From positions 1,054,001 through 1,118,000 of the forward strand of contig JALLLT010000003.1 in NCBI GenBank assembly GCA_025266875.1: 64,000 nucleotides of DNA, in the 5' to 3' direction. This DNA is from Fennellomyces sp. T-0311. Its lineage: Eukaryota; Mucoromycota; Mucoromycetes; Mucorales; Lichtheimiaceae. Below are positions 1 to 10,686 of this stretch, piece after piece. The position numbers and the translations under genes were made by a program. The notes below the pieces were generated by a model, which searched no databases, was not told where the DNA came from, and saw nothing but the letters and a program-made list of their open reading frames with translations. How positions within the stretch are numbered: position 1 is the first letter of the stretch; each line of letters begins with the position of its first letter.

Positions 1-558
1 TCCAATTATCAATAACCATCTTTGTCCAATATGGGAATATAATATGTTTGTGAAAAACATAAGACAATATCCCATGGCTTGATGCAGGACTCCGACTAGT
101 GTTAGTTCAACACTGAGGTTTGTTCCAGAGTTGAAGGTGTTTGTTCTTTGGTAGTAATCTTGCATGATTCCTAACAGTTATTATTTAGTCTTCAGTATAA
201 CGGATAAACATGCAGCTGATAATGCATTACCCCTATGAACAGCTAAAATAAGCACAAAATAATCCCTTTTACTCATTTTTGTTACCAAGTATCTCCCAGA
301 CCGCCTAGTAGAGATAAGAGAAACGTTCCCGAAGCTACTATCCACGCACGTTTTCCATCAGCATTATCGGCAGATCTATCCAATGTCGAACATGCTGCTT
401 CTTTGTCCTCGATCGTGCAGGTATTCTCGTGTTCTTTTGTCCCGTTATATCCTTGAGATTCCTGGGGTACTGTGTCTGTAGATTATGATCAAAAACGTGT
501 TCTGTCGTTTCAGGCGGGTTCTACTCTATTGCAAAGAAGAATTACCGTTCGAAACCAT
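1..558 (-). CDS. MFS monocarboxylate-type transporter, 5' part (runs off left edge)
   Basis: N-terminal part of a major facilitator family transporter, closely related to the intact gene at 4315-6152. The model begins at ATG 558 with a 13-nt exon (546-558), followed by an exon at 286-475, a 2-nt exon GG (231-232) and an exon from 170 leftwards to the window edge. With these joins the frame stays open and reads DGKRAW, then GGLGDTW-GIMQDYY, matching the paralogue's DGKRAW...GGLPNCW-GIMQDYY. The soluble N-terminus is followed by the first membrane segment. No disabling change is visible in the part present, so it is probably a live gene, but most of it lies outside the window. The substrate is unknown; monocarboxylate transporters (SLC16/Mch family) are the nearest family by motif. 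Confidence 0.6.
231..232 (-). other. Predicted 2-nucleotide microexon (GG) in the left-edge MFS gene
   Basis: On the minus strand the sequence reads TAG|GG|GTAATG. Flanking introns would be 285-233 (53 nt) and 230-171 (60 nt), both of normal size for this genome. Exon 286-475 ends in TG, and TG+G gives Trp; the remaining G plus GA of the next exon gives Gly, producing W-G-I-M-Q-D-Y-Y. The same arrangement occurs in the paralogue at 5862-5863. Confidence 0.5.
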
Positions 559-2099
559 GCCGAATTTAATTTGAGTAACGTCTGATTTAGAATAGAGAAA
601 AGAAAGGAATCTTTTTACGAGGAACTACATCGTATAAATAGTGGTTTGTGCAGGAGTGACTATCATAGATTGCATAATAAAGCAATCATGGTGCAGGAAA
701 CTATGGCAAGTGGTCCTGAAAAATAATTATAGAGCTTCCTTTTATTCTGAATTCGAGTGGCTGCTATATATGATTTCTCATATAGGTTCAAATCAATTGA
801 TAAATGGTAGCAACTTGCAACGTTACTTTAATGATGACTATGCCATAAGTAGGGTAATATGAATTTTTATTTGATGAGTTTATACAAACCCGATAGAAGG
901 CTGAAACGTGTCATAGCAACTCAGACTATTTTAGCTCATAATCCCGGGGTACAACAAATTTTGGAAAAACTCATGCAGGGTGACTTTAAAATCTGGGCTA
1001 TCTTTATGCATGTCTTTTTATATTACATGGAGCAGAATACCATTTAGATTACCCGCTCATGCAGTAAAAGAGCATTCCATCTTGCTTGGAGAACTGCCCG
1101 TATGATATATAATTAGCAACACTGCGTACCTATTTCATATGTATAAGCCGCCCTGCGCTTGTGTACGTGTCCTTCAGTAGGAATAAGCCATTGACAATGC
1201 ATGAAGTACGAGCCTACACAACTCATATAGGCTATAAGTGAATCTCCACCTTTTCATGCTCTCTCTCATCAGTACGTGCTATTAAACGATGATTAATGAA
1301 TGCACTTTTACTAAGGATTACATATGTAGTTTGGCATACCATTTTATACTGATTATTGAGTCGAACCAAACAGCTGCAAGTTGAGTATATGGCGTACTTT
1401 GTAAGACTCCCGTGCGAATGCACAGTGTACATAAGCAATCCCAGGCCCATCTCCCTTTACATCGGCTGTTTCGCCTTATATATTTTTACCCCGCTATTAC
1501 CAAAAGCAACAGGACTAACGCTAATTCTAAGGTAAGCATTACTATATTCTACAGGTCTCAGAAAATTGGCAAGGAAACTTTAGTTTAGTTGCGAGATAAT
1601 AGTAGCATTCGCCACAGACGAACTTTAACTTCACAAAGTACCACTCCAGTGGATGGGACTACTGACCCACATAGCTAATTCGTACTTCGGACTGGAAAAG
1701 GCGCCTGTTCGAAAAGCTGTCAATTTCTATCACACCAATCGTTCTGCTAGGAACAATCAGGCGAGATAATCCGGAAAGATAAAGAGTGTGTCATTTGTAT
1801 CGTCATTGGCCTTCATCGAGTAATGAAGGTTGAGAAGAAAGGTTTGTCACCGAAAAAGGAACTGTGACAAGACGGAGTTACATAAAACGAGCTACTTCAA
1901 CAGTCGCGCAAGTATCGAGTACTTGCAGTACGACAAGGTTTGCATTCACCAGCAAACAAAGCCAAAAAAAGAAGATACAGTTCGAGGATTAATCCAAACA
2001 GAAAGCATATGTCATAAAGCGCCCCAATGATAATTTTGCAGTAACGGAAAGGTCCACGCTTGCTGGTTTTTGATTCATATAAATTAGAATGGTCCTAAT
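559..2099. other. Intergenic spacer, no gene recognised
   Basis: AT-rich DNA upstream of the left-edge MFS gene and downstream of the decayed MFS copy. Open frames on either strand are all shorter than about 75 codons, have no recognisable motif and do not join through plausible introns. Confidence 0.5.
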
Positions 2100-3015
2100 G
2101 TACTTATTATTATAATTAGGTCACTAGCACCCGTTGCAAATGGATACTTTTCCACTCCAAGAATATTGATAGCAATCGATGCCGCTGGAAAAAAAAGTTG
2201 ATTAGGCTTTGCGAGTCAAACATGTGCTTGGAGCTACTTTCCAAAAACATGAACAGAACCAAACGCTAGTCCATAGATTAGTGCCGATGCTATTAATATA
2301 TCAAAACTATGGGCAGGCATCCATAAAATGAAAGCACAGATAGTCAAAATGATTGTGCTTATCGTTTGCATGTTTATATTCCCGATCTTATTGCCAATAG
2401 CTCTGTAAAAAATAATTTAGCTATTTAAGCATAAAAGTGCAAAGCTGGTCAGTCTATTGGATTACCCCGTAAAGACCGAATCCAATATACCGATTCCCCA
2501 AAGTATTAAGACGAGAGCGCGGCTTCGAATAGCTGAAAGTCCAACATGTGTTGCATAGGCTACGAACGTAAAAGGTCAGGCGAGGTATATGAAATCAAAG
2601 AAGCAGACTTACAAGATATATAAATAATTGTTGGTATGTATGTACGTGTTTAAAAAAAGCGATATGAAAGTCTAGATTTCATAACTTTGGTTTTTCTAGA
2701 TAGCAATAGTGTCTGACATCATCATTTCTTTTGCTCGGAGTTTACCTGCTACTATGGTTCCCCTTTCGACAGGAGCAATGAAAGAGGTATCGATGACTAG
2801 AAGCACCATGGCAATAATGCGAAATGTCAGTACTCATGGATGTAGTTATCAACGGCAGAACCAAACCTATGATACTCATCACGCATGAATGAGTTCCAAA
2901 CGCAATGCTTTTCCTCCTGTCAGACCATTCAGACTGAATTCGAAAGGCAATCTTGGAATGTTTGCGAATCAAATCCTATTGTGACCATCCAAGCCGGTTT
3001 TCTATCCACGCCAAG
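2100..3015 (-). pseudogene. Decayed MFS transporter copy (middle of the tandem array)
   Basis: Several stretches on the minus strand match the intact transporter at 4315-6152 in the right order, but with stops and shifts between them. Around 2880-2950 it reads WSDRRKSIAFGTHSC, matching WFVKRRSTAFGVQAC. Around 2470-2580 it reads AYATHVGLSAI, matching SYGTYIGLTDV. Around 2150-2190 it reads PAASIAINILGVE, matching APVAINIVGME. The N-terminal third is not visible upstream. This looks like an ancient tandem duplicate that has lost function. Confidence 0.7.
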
Positions 3016-4314
3016 ATCTACAGAACTATCCAATGTTGAAGAACCCTACTGCTACTGACCTTCAATGTATATACTTATTTTCTGGTCTATTTTACTGGTG
3101 CAATCTTTTGATACGGTGATGGTTTCTATCAAAAGGGTTCTGTAAATATTATGCATTCAAGGCCTTTTTCACGCTCATCGGAAAGAGTCTTGCCATCTTT
3201 TGTGGTCATTCTACTTGCTGTATTAGCACTGAAAAAAACCAAATCTCCTTACATAAGAAAAAAGATTATTTAAATCAGACGCGGCAATGATCAGCAGGCG
3301 TAGTTGCATCTTGCAAACACACGGAGCGTCTCGGGGAAAGGCTTAGTTGTCGCATAAATCATCAAGTACTGGATCTTTTTTAGTATATCTAAATCAGCAA
3401 GAGTGTAACTCGAGAATAAAAACTCATGACATTTTTGTTGTTAAATAAATATTTGCCTGAGAAAATAAGCATTTCTGTATGTATGATCAATGCAATATCG
3501 TGTAGTTGAAAATGTATATTTATTTGGTGGAAGATGATTGACCTGCTCCTATAGGCATAAGGTCACTTCCTTGCGGTACGAAGAATAGTACAACCATGTC
3601 TGAAAAAACCCCGTTAGGGAGAAAAAAGACAGGTCGGATTTGAAAAAAAAATAGTGGCGAGGTGCATGGGATTTTAGCGGGAGATAATGCTATGATAGAT
3701 ACTATCGCACATATCATGTGCGTTGGGTTATGGGTGGCCAGTAGGGGCTTGTAAGGCGACTTCCGGGGCTGGTTCTTCTTCTCCGACCTCAGTAGTTGGG
3801 TGACTCAGGTAGTCGATCTTGCGTAGCACATGAATCAGTGCGGGCCATGCCCTCTTCCATTTGCCTCGTAGCAGTCCAGCATTTGAACGCGGCAGGCAGT
3901 TCATTATGTGGTCTAGCGGTTGCATCTCGTCAGTTAGCTCGGGGATAGTGCCGAAGGCTTCTAATAACTCCTCCATCGAAGTGCCTATTTGGGGGCAAGT
4001 GGTGTAGTGCTCTCGTGTCGCGGCAACAGTACCACGTCGACAGTCCTTTAACGGGTATGAAGGGAGCTAGTGCATGCGCCACCGGACTAGTCGATGTCTA
4101 TCCTTAGGGAAGGCAATATCGTGTACTTTTACAAAAAAAGGTCTCGATCCCGGAAAAAAGAAGGGGAAGCAGACGTTTTGCACACATTACTGCACAGGAG
4201 TTTGATGATCATGTGGATCCTTCATATTTAGTGCCGCCATATGCGTCACTGACAAAGATGACAATTTTAATTCAAATGTATTAAATGTAAAAATATATAT
4301 AAAATGACAAATAT
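3016..4314. other. Spacer with a GC-rich island of unknown nature (about 3720-4090)
   Basis: Most of the stretch is AT-rich and shows no gene. The segment near 3720-4090 is clearly richer in G+C than its surroundings and carries an 82-codon minus-strand frame at 3728-3976 beginning MEELLEAFGTIPEL. I do not recognise this peptide. It could be a remnant of a mobile element or of a repetitive gene family; no terminal repeats were found around it. Confidence 0.3.
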
Positions 4315-6152
4315 TTAAACTTTAGCAATGAAGTTTCTATTCAATCGGAACCTAAGGATCGATGATAGTATAACGCACGCACCAAATCCAACACCTGCAA
4401 TGACTTTGCAGTAAAGGAACGGATGTTCGTGATTTTGTGATTCCACATATCCTGCAAGCAGTGGTCCAAATATTGCTAGAATAAATGCAAGCATGTTGAC
4501 ACTGACGGCGGCTGGATAATTTTCCATTCCGACGATATTAATTGCCACAGGAGCAGCTAGAAAAGGCACACGTAAGTTTCGACTCTTCTGGTTTTTTTTT
4601 TAAAAAAAAAGAATTTTTTTTACCTAATGTCAAGTAACTTCCGTAAACAAGTCCATTAACAAGGACAAAAAAGATCAACATTCCATAGTTGAAGGCGAAT
4701 ACCCAAATGACAAGTTCGGAAATGGTGGCAAATACCATGCATATGATGTACGTATTCAAGTTACCATATCTATCACCAAGGACGCTGTGCAGGAGCTAGA
4801 TTAATAAAAAATGGTACGTAAATGAAGAAAAAGTCCATACCCAGCAGCAATTCTGCCAACAATACCAATCGCTGATATGATTGCAATCAAAGATCCACCT
4901 TGAACATCGGTTAGTCCAATATAGGTGCCATACGCTAAATAAATTTTCCCGTCAATAAAAAGCATAGTTTGATATAAACGTAGGCATGAATTTTACATGG
5001 AAGGAACACAAATGTTGTATAAGCAGCATAGAGTTGGATTGGACCGACAACAACCCAAATCATCATGTTGAGGTTTTTAAAGATGGCAGCGAAATTTAAT
5101 TTCGGTTTCTGGGCTCCTGCTGGGGACGGTCCGACTCTTTCTCGAATGAAAAGCGTGGCTGTGATTGTGATGGCAAAGAAAATGAATCCAAGGATGCGAA
5201 GTGTCCTGGCATATTACATACGTTTCAGTTGATACGGTTTATTTAATTTTATTCTCTTACCAGGATGGACCAAGCGCGTTGTTGATTGCAACCATGACAA
5301 ATGGTGTAATTAATTGTGTGATAGCATAGGTACATGCTTGAACACCGAAAGCTGTGCTACGACGTTTTACAAACCATTGAGGAAGGATACGTAGACCCAT
5401 CTAGAAATATGTGTCATCGATACATAAAAAAAGTCGGGAGGGGGGTTTGCTAAACATACTGCTGAGAAACATGATGTTCCTAATCCAGTGCATACACTTA
5501 TGGCAAGATAAAGTTGCCAGATCTACGTAGAAGCTCATTGTTATATACTGCACTAATAAATGACTTTCGATAAAACTAGTACTTACACTGGTGGCCAAGC
5601 TGCTAAGAGTTAATCCAACAACCGTTAAAAAGATTCCAAGAAATAAGACACATCGGAATCCAGCAATATTAAACAGGATATTTGCACCAAACACGAACGC
5701 AAATGCCAATACTTGAAATAAGGTGCCGACAAATGTCAGCTGTACTTGAACATTGCTTTCAGAGGCAAACGTATTGTTCCGGATATAGTAATCTTGCATG
5801 ATACCTGTTTTAATAGTTCTTTAGTTATCATTTGCATTTGGAATCTTGGACTTTAATTTACCCCTACAAAAAAGAAAAGTAAGTTTCTCTTGCCAAAGTG
5901 CCACCTCCTTTCTTTGCTTATAAGCACATACCAACAGTTCGGTAGACCACCACTCAACGCGATAAGATATAATCCAAATGCAACAGTCCAAGCGCGTTTA
6001 CCATCTTGTGGAGGAAGTGAATCTTCTGATAGTGTCGATTCAATTGTGATTTCTTTATGTTCAATTTTGGCTGGTGGCGTTGGTATATCGTCTTCTGTAA
6101 AAGTAGACGGAAGACTATATCGCATATCTGGCGCACTATTAGGAGGTGACAT
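4315..6152 (-). CDS. MFS transporter, monocarboxylate-porter type
   Basis: A membrane transporter of the major facilitator superfamily, probably a proton-coupled carrier of small monocarboxylates or related acids at the plasma membrane (family inference). Minus-strand exons: 5932-6152, 5862-5863, 5587-5804, 5460-5522, 5261-5400, 4997-5205, 4841-4934, 4624-4784 and 4315-4556. They add to 1350 nt, exactly 450 codons including the stop, giving 449 aa. A charged N-terminal tail of about 50 residues precedes the first membrane segment (GKRAWTVAFGLYLIALSGG). The DRYGN loop after GRIAAG and roughly twelve hydrophobic segments fit a complete MFS fold. The second exon is only two bases long and is needed to keep frame. 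It is the one clearly intact member of a three-copy tandem array on the same strand. Confidence 0.85.
5862..5863 (-). other. Predicted 2-nucleotide microexon (GG) in the intact MFS gene
   Basis: On the minus strand the sequence reads TTTTTTGTAG|GG|GTAAATT. Flanking introns are 5931-5864 (68 nt, GTATGT donor) and 5861-5805 (57 nt, CAG acceptor). TG (end of exon 1) + G makes Trp, and G + GT (start of exon 3) makes Gly, giving NCW-GIMQDYY. Direct joining of exon 1 to exon 3 shifts the frame. The whole gene is divisible by three only with these two bases included. Confidence 0.65.
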
Positions 6153-7268
6153 TTTTTTCTTTGTGGAGAAAGGATAAGAAAAAAAGAAGTGAGAAAAAGA
6201 GGGAATTTGACTGCAATGACGCCAAAAAGTATTTATATTTTCTTTTGCGTTCTGGATACGTTTTTTAACTACTGCAATACCTGCACGCGTTTACCACTTT
6301 GGGGATACCTTATGCATCATGCGCTGATCGTGGCAAAGGGGGCTTCAAGATCATGAAACTCTTTTTTTCTCCGATTCGCAAAGACATTGTAATACACTAT
6401 GAATTCTGCGTTTTTCTTTTTTTGAATAGTCGATAAAGTTTATCGAGTACGCCAGAGATAGCTTTATGATTTTATAAAATGAAATAACTAACTGTCAGAA
6501 AAGCGGTGGTTAATTTATGCATAGGTCCAAGAGAGTCAACTCCTATCATCCCTATATGCTCAAACGGTCGTTTTCAAGACTGCAAGGCTTTTGCAAAGAG
6601 TACCTTTCATATTGCCTGGCAGGTTATATCTGGAACAAGTTTATATATAGAATATTGTCCTCAGCCCCAATAACTCGTATTACTGCTCCTCATTTAGTAC
6701 TAGGTTAAATGTTTGTTTGATCCTTAACCATTGCATTGAATGTTTATATGCAACGGTAGGACAAGTCAGATGTTGCTAACTAAAACTTGATCTCGTGAGA
6801 ACAAGTGCACCCTGACCAGTTTTCTGGGTATACAGAATTTATTATCGTGCACAACAACTGTGATCCATATCGCACTTTTGAGAAGTATTCCCACTTTACG
6901 TATGTGGCGAATTTACTTCTTCTAGCACCATTTTGGGTATTTAACGCTCCGTTCAATGCACGGAACACAAAATAAAATTCTGCAGATAGCATACAACAAT
7001 ACTGCAGGCGGGGAGCAGTTCTAGGTAAGCCAGGTTTTTCTTAGTATGCAGATTCTCTTTCTCGTTTAGAAAGAGCAAAATTAGTCAAAGCTAATTTTAT
7101 AAAAGTGTGCACCGGCTTCAGCCCGATCGTTTTTTTTTACGCCAACGAAATGTCAGGAGCAAGTGGATGATCTCAATGATGCCTGTTTACGTGTTTAAGA
7201 GTGATGAAGCTTTTTCACGTTTTTCAGTAGTTATCCTCACAAAAAAATGTGATGGATTGACTTTATTA
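6153..7268. other. Intergenic spacer between MFS promoter and LCB2 3' end
   Basis: AT-rich. The part next to 6152 should hold the promoter of the minus-strand MFS gene. Small frames (for example 6517-6708 and 6780-6992) show no recognisable protein features. Nothing else seen. Confidence 0.5.
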
Positions 7269-9224
7269 TCACATTATTCTGTTTCGCTTGTTGAACTTTA
7301 ACATCAAAAGATCTCCTACGCTATTAATTACTTCCAGTGCTTGATCTATTATTTGTGTGCGTGAGAAAGAAAAGCGGAAATTATGCAGAAGAAAGGATTT
7401 ACCAATATCTTCTCTGGTATGTGAGGCTGATAAGCAAAACCGTGCGCGCGAAGAAATGATAGACGTTGCTGGGTATCCCACTACACAAATTGCTACGCCA
7501 CACCGCAATAACTCACGTGAAAACGCCCTGTAATTATACATATATATAATCGTTCAGTTTCTATAAAAAAACGAGAGGGAGTGCACTTACCCTATATTCG
7601 CCGGGTTAAACAAAAGAAGCGGAACGATAGGACTTCCTTCATCACCGTAGACAATGAACCCCATTTGCCTCAGACGAGCTGCAAAGTATTTTGAATTATC
7701 CGACAATTGTTTGATACGCCACTTTCCTTCTCCCTCTCCACTAAAAACCGATTAGCCATTGGAAGAGATCACGCACGTAACTGTGTTATGTTACCTAATA
7801 ATCGACATACTGGTAAGCACTTGCTGAAGAACAGGGACGGCCATCGGTTCGGCATAGACGTACGCATGATTATGCAGCTTCAGATGATCAATCAGCTGCC
7901 TGCTCCCGGCAACATAACCACCTGCAGCACCGAACGACTTTGTGAAGGTGCCCATCAAAACATCCACTCTTGCGGGATCGATGCCGTATAAATCACAAAC
8001 CCCACCACCGTGATCACCCAAAGCACCGATCGAATGAGCCTCATCGACATACAAATAAAACTTGAACTTGTCCTTGAGTTCCAGCAAGTGAGGCAAATTG
8101 CATATGGTTCCTTCCATCGAGTACAATCCTTCCACCACCACCAGGATTTTTTTCCAGGGACGATGGGTTCTTGGCTGACCTTGTGAGATGGACTCTCTCA
8201 ATACATCGTGCAAATCTTGCATACTGTTGTGCTTGAATACTCGAACTGAAGCACCCGAAAGTCTGGCTCCAAAGACGATGGAGGAATGGTTCAATTCGTC
8301 GGAAATGATGAGGCAGTTTCTCCCAACCAAGGCGGGAATAGTGGTGGAGTTGGTGGCAAACCCCATACTGATGATCATGGCAGCTTCTCTTCCGACAAAT
8401 TCGGCAACCAGTCGTTCAGCTTTTTGGTGCAAGTCAAGCGTCCCGGCTTCAGCACGGGTGCTAGCTGATGCTAATCCTCGTTGCATGGTTTCTTCCTGCA
8501 CAGCATCGGCGCAGGGGCCTTGGCTTTGCGAAAATCCAAGGTAGTTGTACGACGCAAAGTTTAAGCATTCGGATATTTTGCCTGTGAGTTGGAATGTCCT
8601 GTTGTAGTCTTTGGTTTCTCGGTCAAGTAGTTTGACAGTTTTGGACGCTACTCCTGTGATAGGTCGATTCCAGCAATCCCTGTTGCAGCCAGAAGTTAGC
8701 AAACAATCAATGCAGTGATCGCAGAAAAGCGTACCGAACGCGCATATAAAGTCGTCGCGTATAGAATGAGTCGAAATCCGAGACAAGTGGAGCATAACCC
8801 TGGATTTTCGACTATTGCATCAGCTTTGTCATGTGGATCTTCTCTTTCTAAGCTACTTAATCACCTCGGACACCTGCAAGTGTCGATACTCTGCGCGCTT
8901 TAAGGTTTTACCCAAGATATCCCGCAGATGGCCCAGCAGAATCAGGATGAACCAATTCAAATAGGTCGTCACCAGGGTGACCAGTGGAGCTGCTTCCATC
9001 TCATGCTCCAGGTCTTTGTAGTGATATTTTGGCTGTGGTTGTGGTTTCCATCGCAACGTGCGCTGCGGCTTAATCGGTGATGAAGGTGGCAGTCGCGGGG
9101 TCAAAAAACTGGGCGGGTTCAAGTTGAATACGAGGTCGCCGGAGGGTCGTCGTGGCAAGGATGATACGAGAGATGTGATGGCAGGAGCACTGCTGATGGT
9201 ATGCGCGCGTTTCCCTTTCCCCAT
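7269..9224 (-). CDS. LCB2: Serine palmitoyltransferase subunit 2 (LCB2 type)
   Basis: Catalytic subunit of serine palmitoyltransferase, the ER enzyme that condenses serine with palmitoyl-CoA in the first step of sphingolipid synthesis. Exons on the minus strand: 8874-9224, 8735-8799, 7795-8679, 7591-7740, 7403-7527 and 7269-7345. They total 1653 nt and encode 550 aa, close to the usual LCB2 length. The start MGKGKR at 9224 is chosen because the frame upstream is low-complexity. Residues near 100 form a single membrane segment (TTYLNWFILILLGHL). YAPLVSDFDSFYTRR is the family signature before the catalytic core. The PLP-lysine motif GTFTKSFGAAGGY distinguishes LCB2 from the lysine-less LCB1. 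DEAHSIGALG is the PLP-contacting aspartate region. It lies 250 bp downstream of UBC6 on the same strand. Confidence 0.95.
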
Positions 9225-9404
9225 TGCTGCGTCGAACAAGAAGCAGCAAGGATATGCTCGGAGGGAGGCCAATTTAAAAAGAGGTTCAAAATGGGGTTTC
9301 AGATATGACACCCTTGTGTTGGAAATTAAAAGAGACCTGTTTATGTACAATATGGATTTGAAGATGGGGGGAATATGCAGTCGGTCATGTAGCACAAACA
9401 GTAA

Positions 9405-9424
9405 AGAGAGAGAGAGAGAGAGAA
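9405..9424. repeat. GA/CT dinucleotide microsatellite
   Basis: A short run of alternating GA (CT on the coding strand) in the gap between UBC6 and LCB2, about 180-200 bp upstream of the LCB2 start. Pyrimidine-rich tracts of this sort are common in fungal promoters; any regulatory role is a guess. Confidence 0.5.
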
Positions 9425-9476
9425 AAGAAAGGTATACACAATGGAGAAAGCGGAAGACTAACAACATAAAACATAA

Positions 9477-10478
9477 CTACGAGCCATCGCTGCCGGCTGC
9501 CGTGGTCGAGCGAGCAGCCAGTTTGGAGAGCACCAAGTAGATAAACACAATCAGAATCAACGCCCACCGTCTCCACTGACTCACGGTTCTAGCCAACGCG
9601 GTCTGTTGCTGCTGCTGTTGCTGCTGTTGCTGCTGCTGCGGTTGCTGATGGTGGGCGGCGGCCTCCTGTGGTGTTGGCAAGGGCTTTTTGACGGGAGCCA
9701 CTCGCCGTCGCATGTCGGGATTGGTGGGTGCATTGGCCAACGGAGCCAAGTCCAGCGTACACAGTTCAGGAAACACGTCTAATTTAGGAGAAGAACGGTG
9801 ATGAGCACCCCCAGCGCAACTTGGTATATTAAATAAAAACCTCTGAATTTTGAGTTCTTCAAATTGATCTTGTGTGATCTTGTAGCGTATACACGTTTCT
9901 CGGCATCCGTTGTTTTGATGCTTCCGGTCGTCGTCTCATCCGTTGTCTTTGCAACACATGATCAGTCCTCCTCCTTTCACGCCCTAGAGCACCCAACTCA
10001 CCATAAAGCTCAATAGGCCGTTCAGTATCGTTGGCACTGACCAGCTTGGATTCCAAAGACTGGGATGAAAGTCGCTCATTGTCAGACACAGACGTGTATC
10101 CGGCTGAAATCGACCCGAAGGTGTAGTCATGCGAATGGCAGGCGGCTTGAATGGGTATTCAGAGGGAAATGTGAGCCGTCCATAGTACTCGCCTCCTTCG
10201 TAGGGCGTCTCGGGTGGTCCACGGATCACATAATGCCTAATTCATCAAGACTGTTAGACCAATCTTTCCCCGTTTCTGCTCGGGCCTTCGAATCCTTCTA
10301 TACCATTCTAAAATGTTGCTTTCGGTCGGTTTGGCGATGATAAACGGCGGCGGACTATGATTAGAGCAAGATTAGCCTGCTGGCCTTGTTTTCCAACGGG
10401 ATCGCATTGCGCGGATTACTTTTTTTGAATCTCCATGTACTCCTTGGTGAGACGTCGATACGCAGCTTTCGTTGCCAT
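9477..10478 (-). CDS. UBC6: ER tail-anchored ubiquitin-conjugating enzyme E2 (Ubc6)
   Basis: E2 enzyme of ER-associated degradation, anchored in the ER with its catalytic domain in the cytosol. Minus-strand exons 10420-10478, 10304-10354, 10002-10236, 9841-9946 and 9477-9778 total 753 nt (250 aa). The start [14 protein letters not shown] matches the family start. The UBC core carries [24 protein letters not shown], and the active-site cysteine in [17 protein letters not shown]. After the core ([13 protein letters not shown]) comes a low-complexity linker with a run of about twelve glutamines (near 9601-9640) and a C-terminal membrane segment ([15 protein letters not shown]) with only a short lumenal tail, typical of tail anchoring. 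All introns are 55-67 nt. Confidence 0.93.
9600..9645. repeat. CAG/CAA trinucleotide tract coding polyglutamine in Ubc6
   Basis: On the coding (minus) strand a mix of CAG and CAA codons encodes an uninterrupted glutamine run in the linker between the UBC fold and the membrane anchor. The mixed codons would slow repeat-length change compared with pure CAG. Confidence 0.8.
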
Positions 10479-10686
10479 GATTATGTAGTTGAAACTCTTT
10501 CAAAAAAAGGAAGCTATCTTTTTTTTTCTTGCTTGTGATTTCTAAAGTGTGATTTTTTAAAGTCAGTATAGTAAAAGCATGTACCAACCAAAATTAACCT
10601 CGTGACAGTGCTGGTCAACGCATCCCTTCATATCAATCAGAGGAAATCAAACGGCTTTTTTTATTGTATGTGGGGAGACAAGGGGG

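Noticed and set aside
641..1047. Two adjacent small plus-strand frames
   Set aside because: AT-rich composition, no motif and no intron logic; indistinguishable from chance.
7269..9224. Assignment as LCB1 rather than LCB2
   Set aside because: The PLP lysine motif GTFTKSFGAAGGY is present; LCB1 lacks this lysine.
9225..9467. Upstream in-frame extension of LCB2 from 9467
   Set aside because: The extension is low-complexity and hydrophobic without family support and overlaps the promoter gap; MGKGKR at 9224 fits the family length.
10261..10310. tRNA-like TTCGAATCC string
   Set aside because: It lies inside a UBC6 intron, with no cloverleaf or acceptor stem around it.
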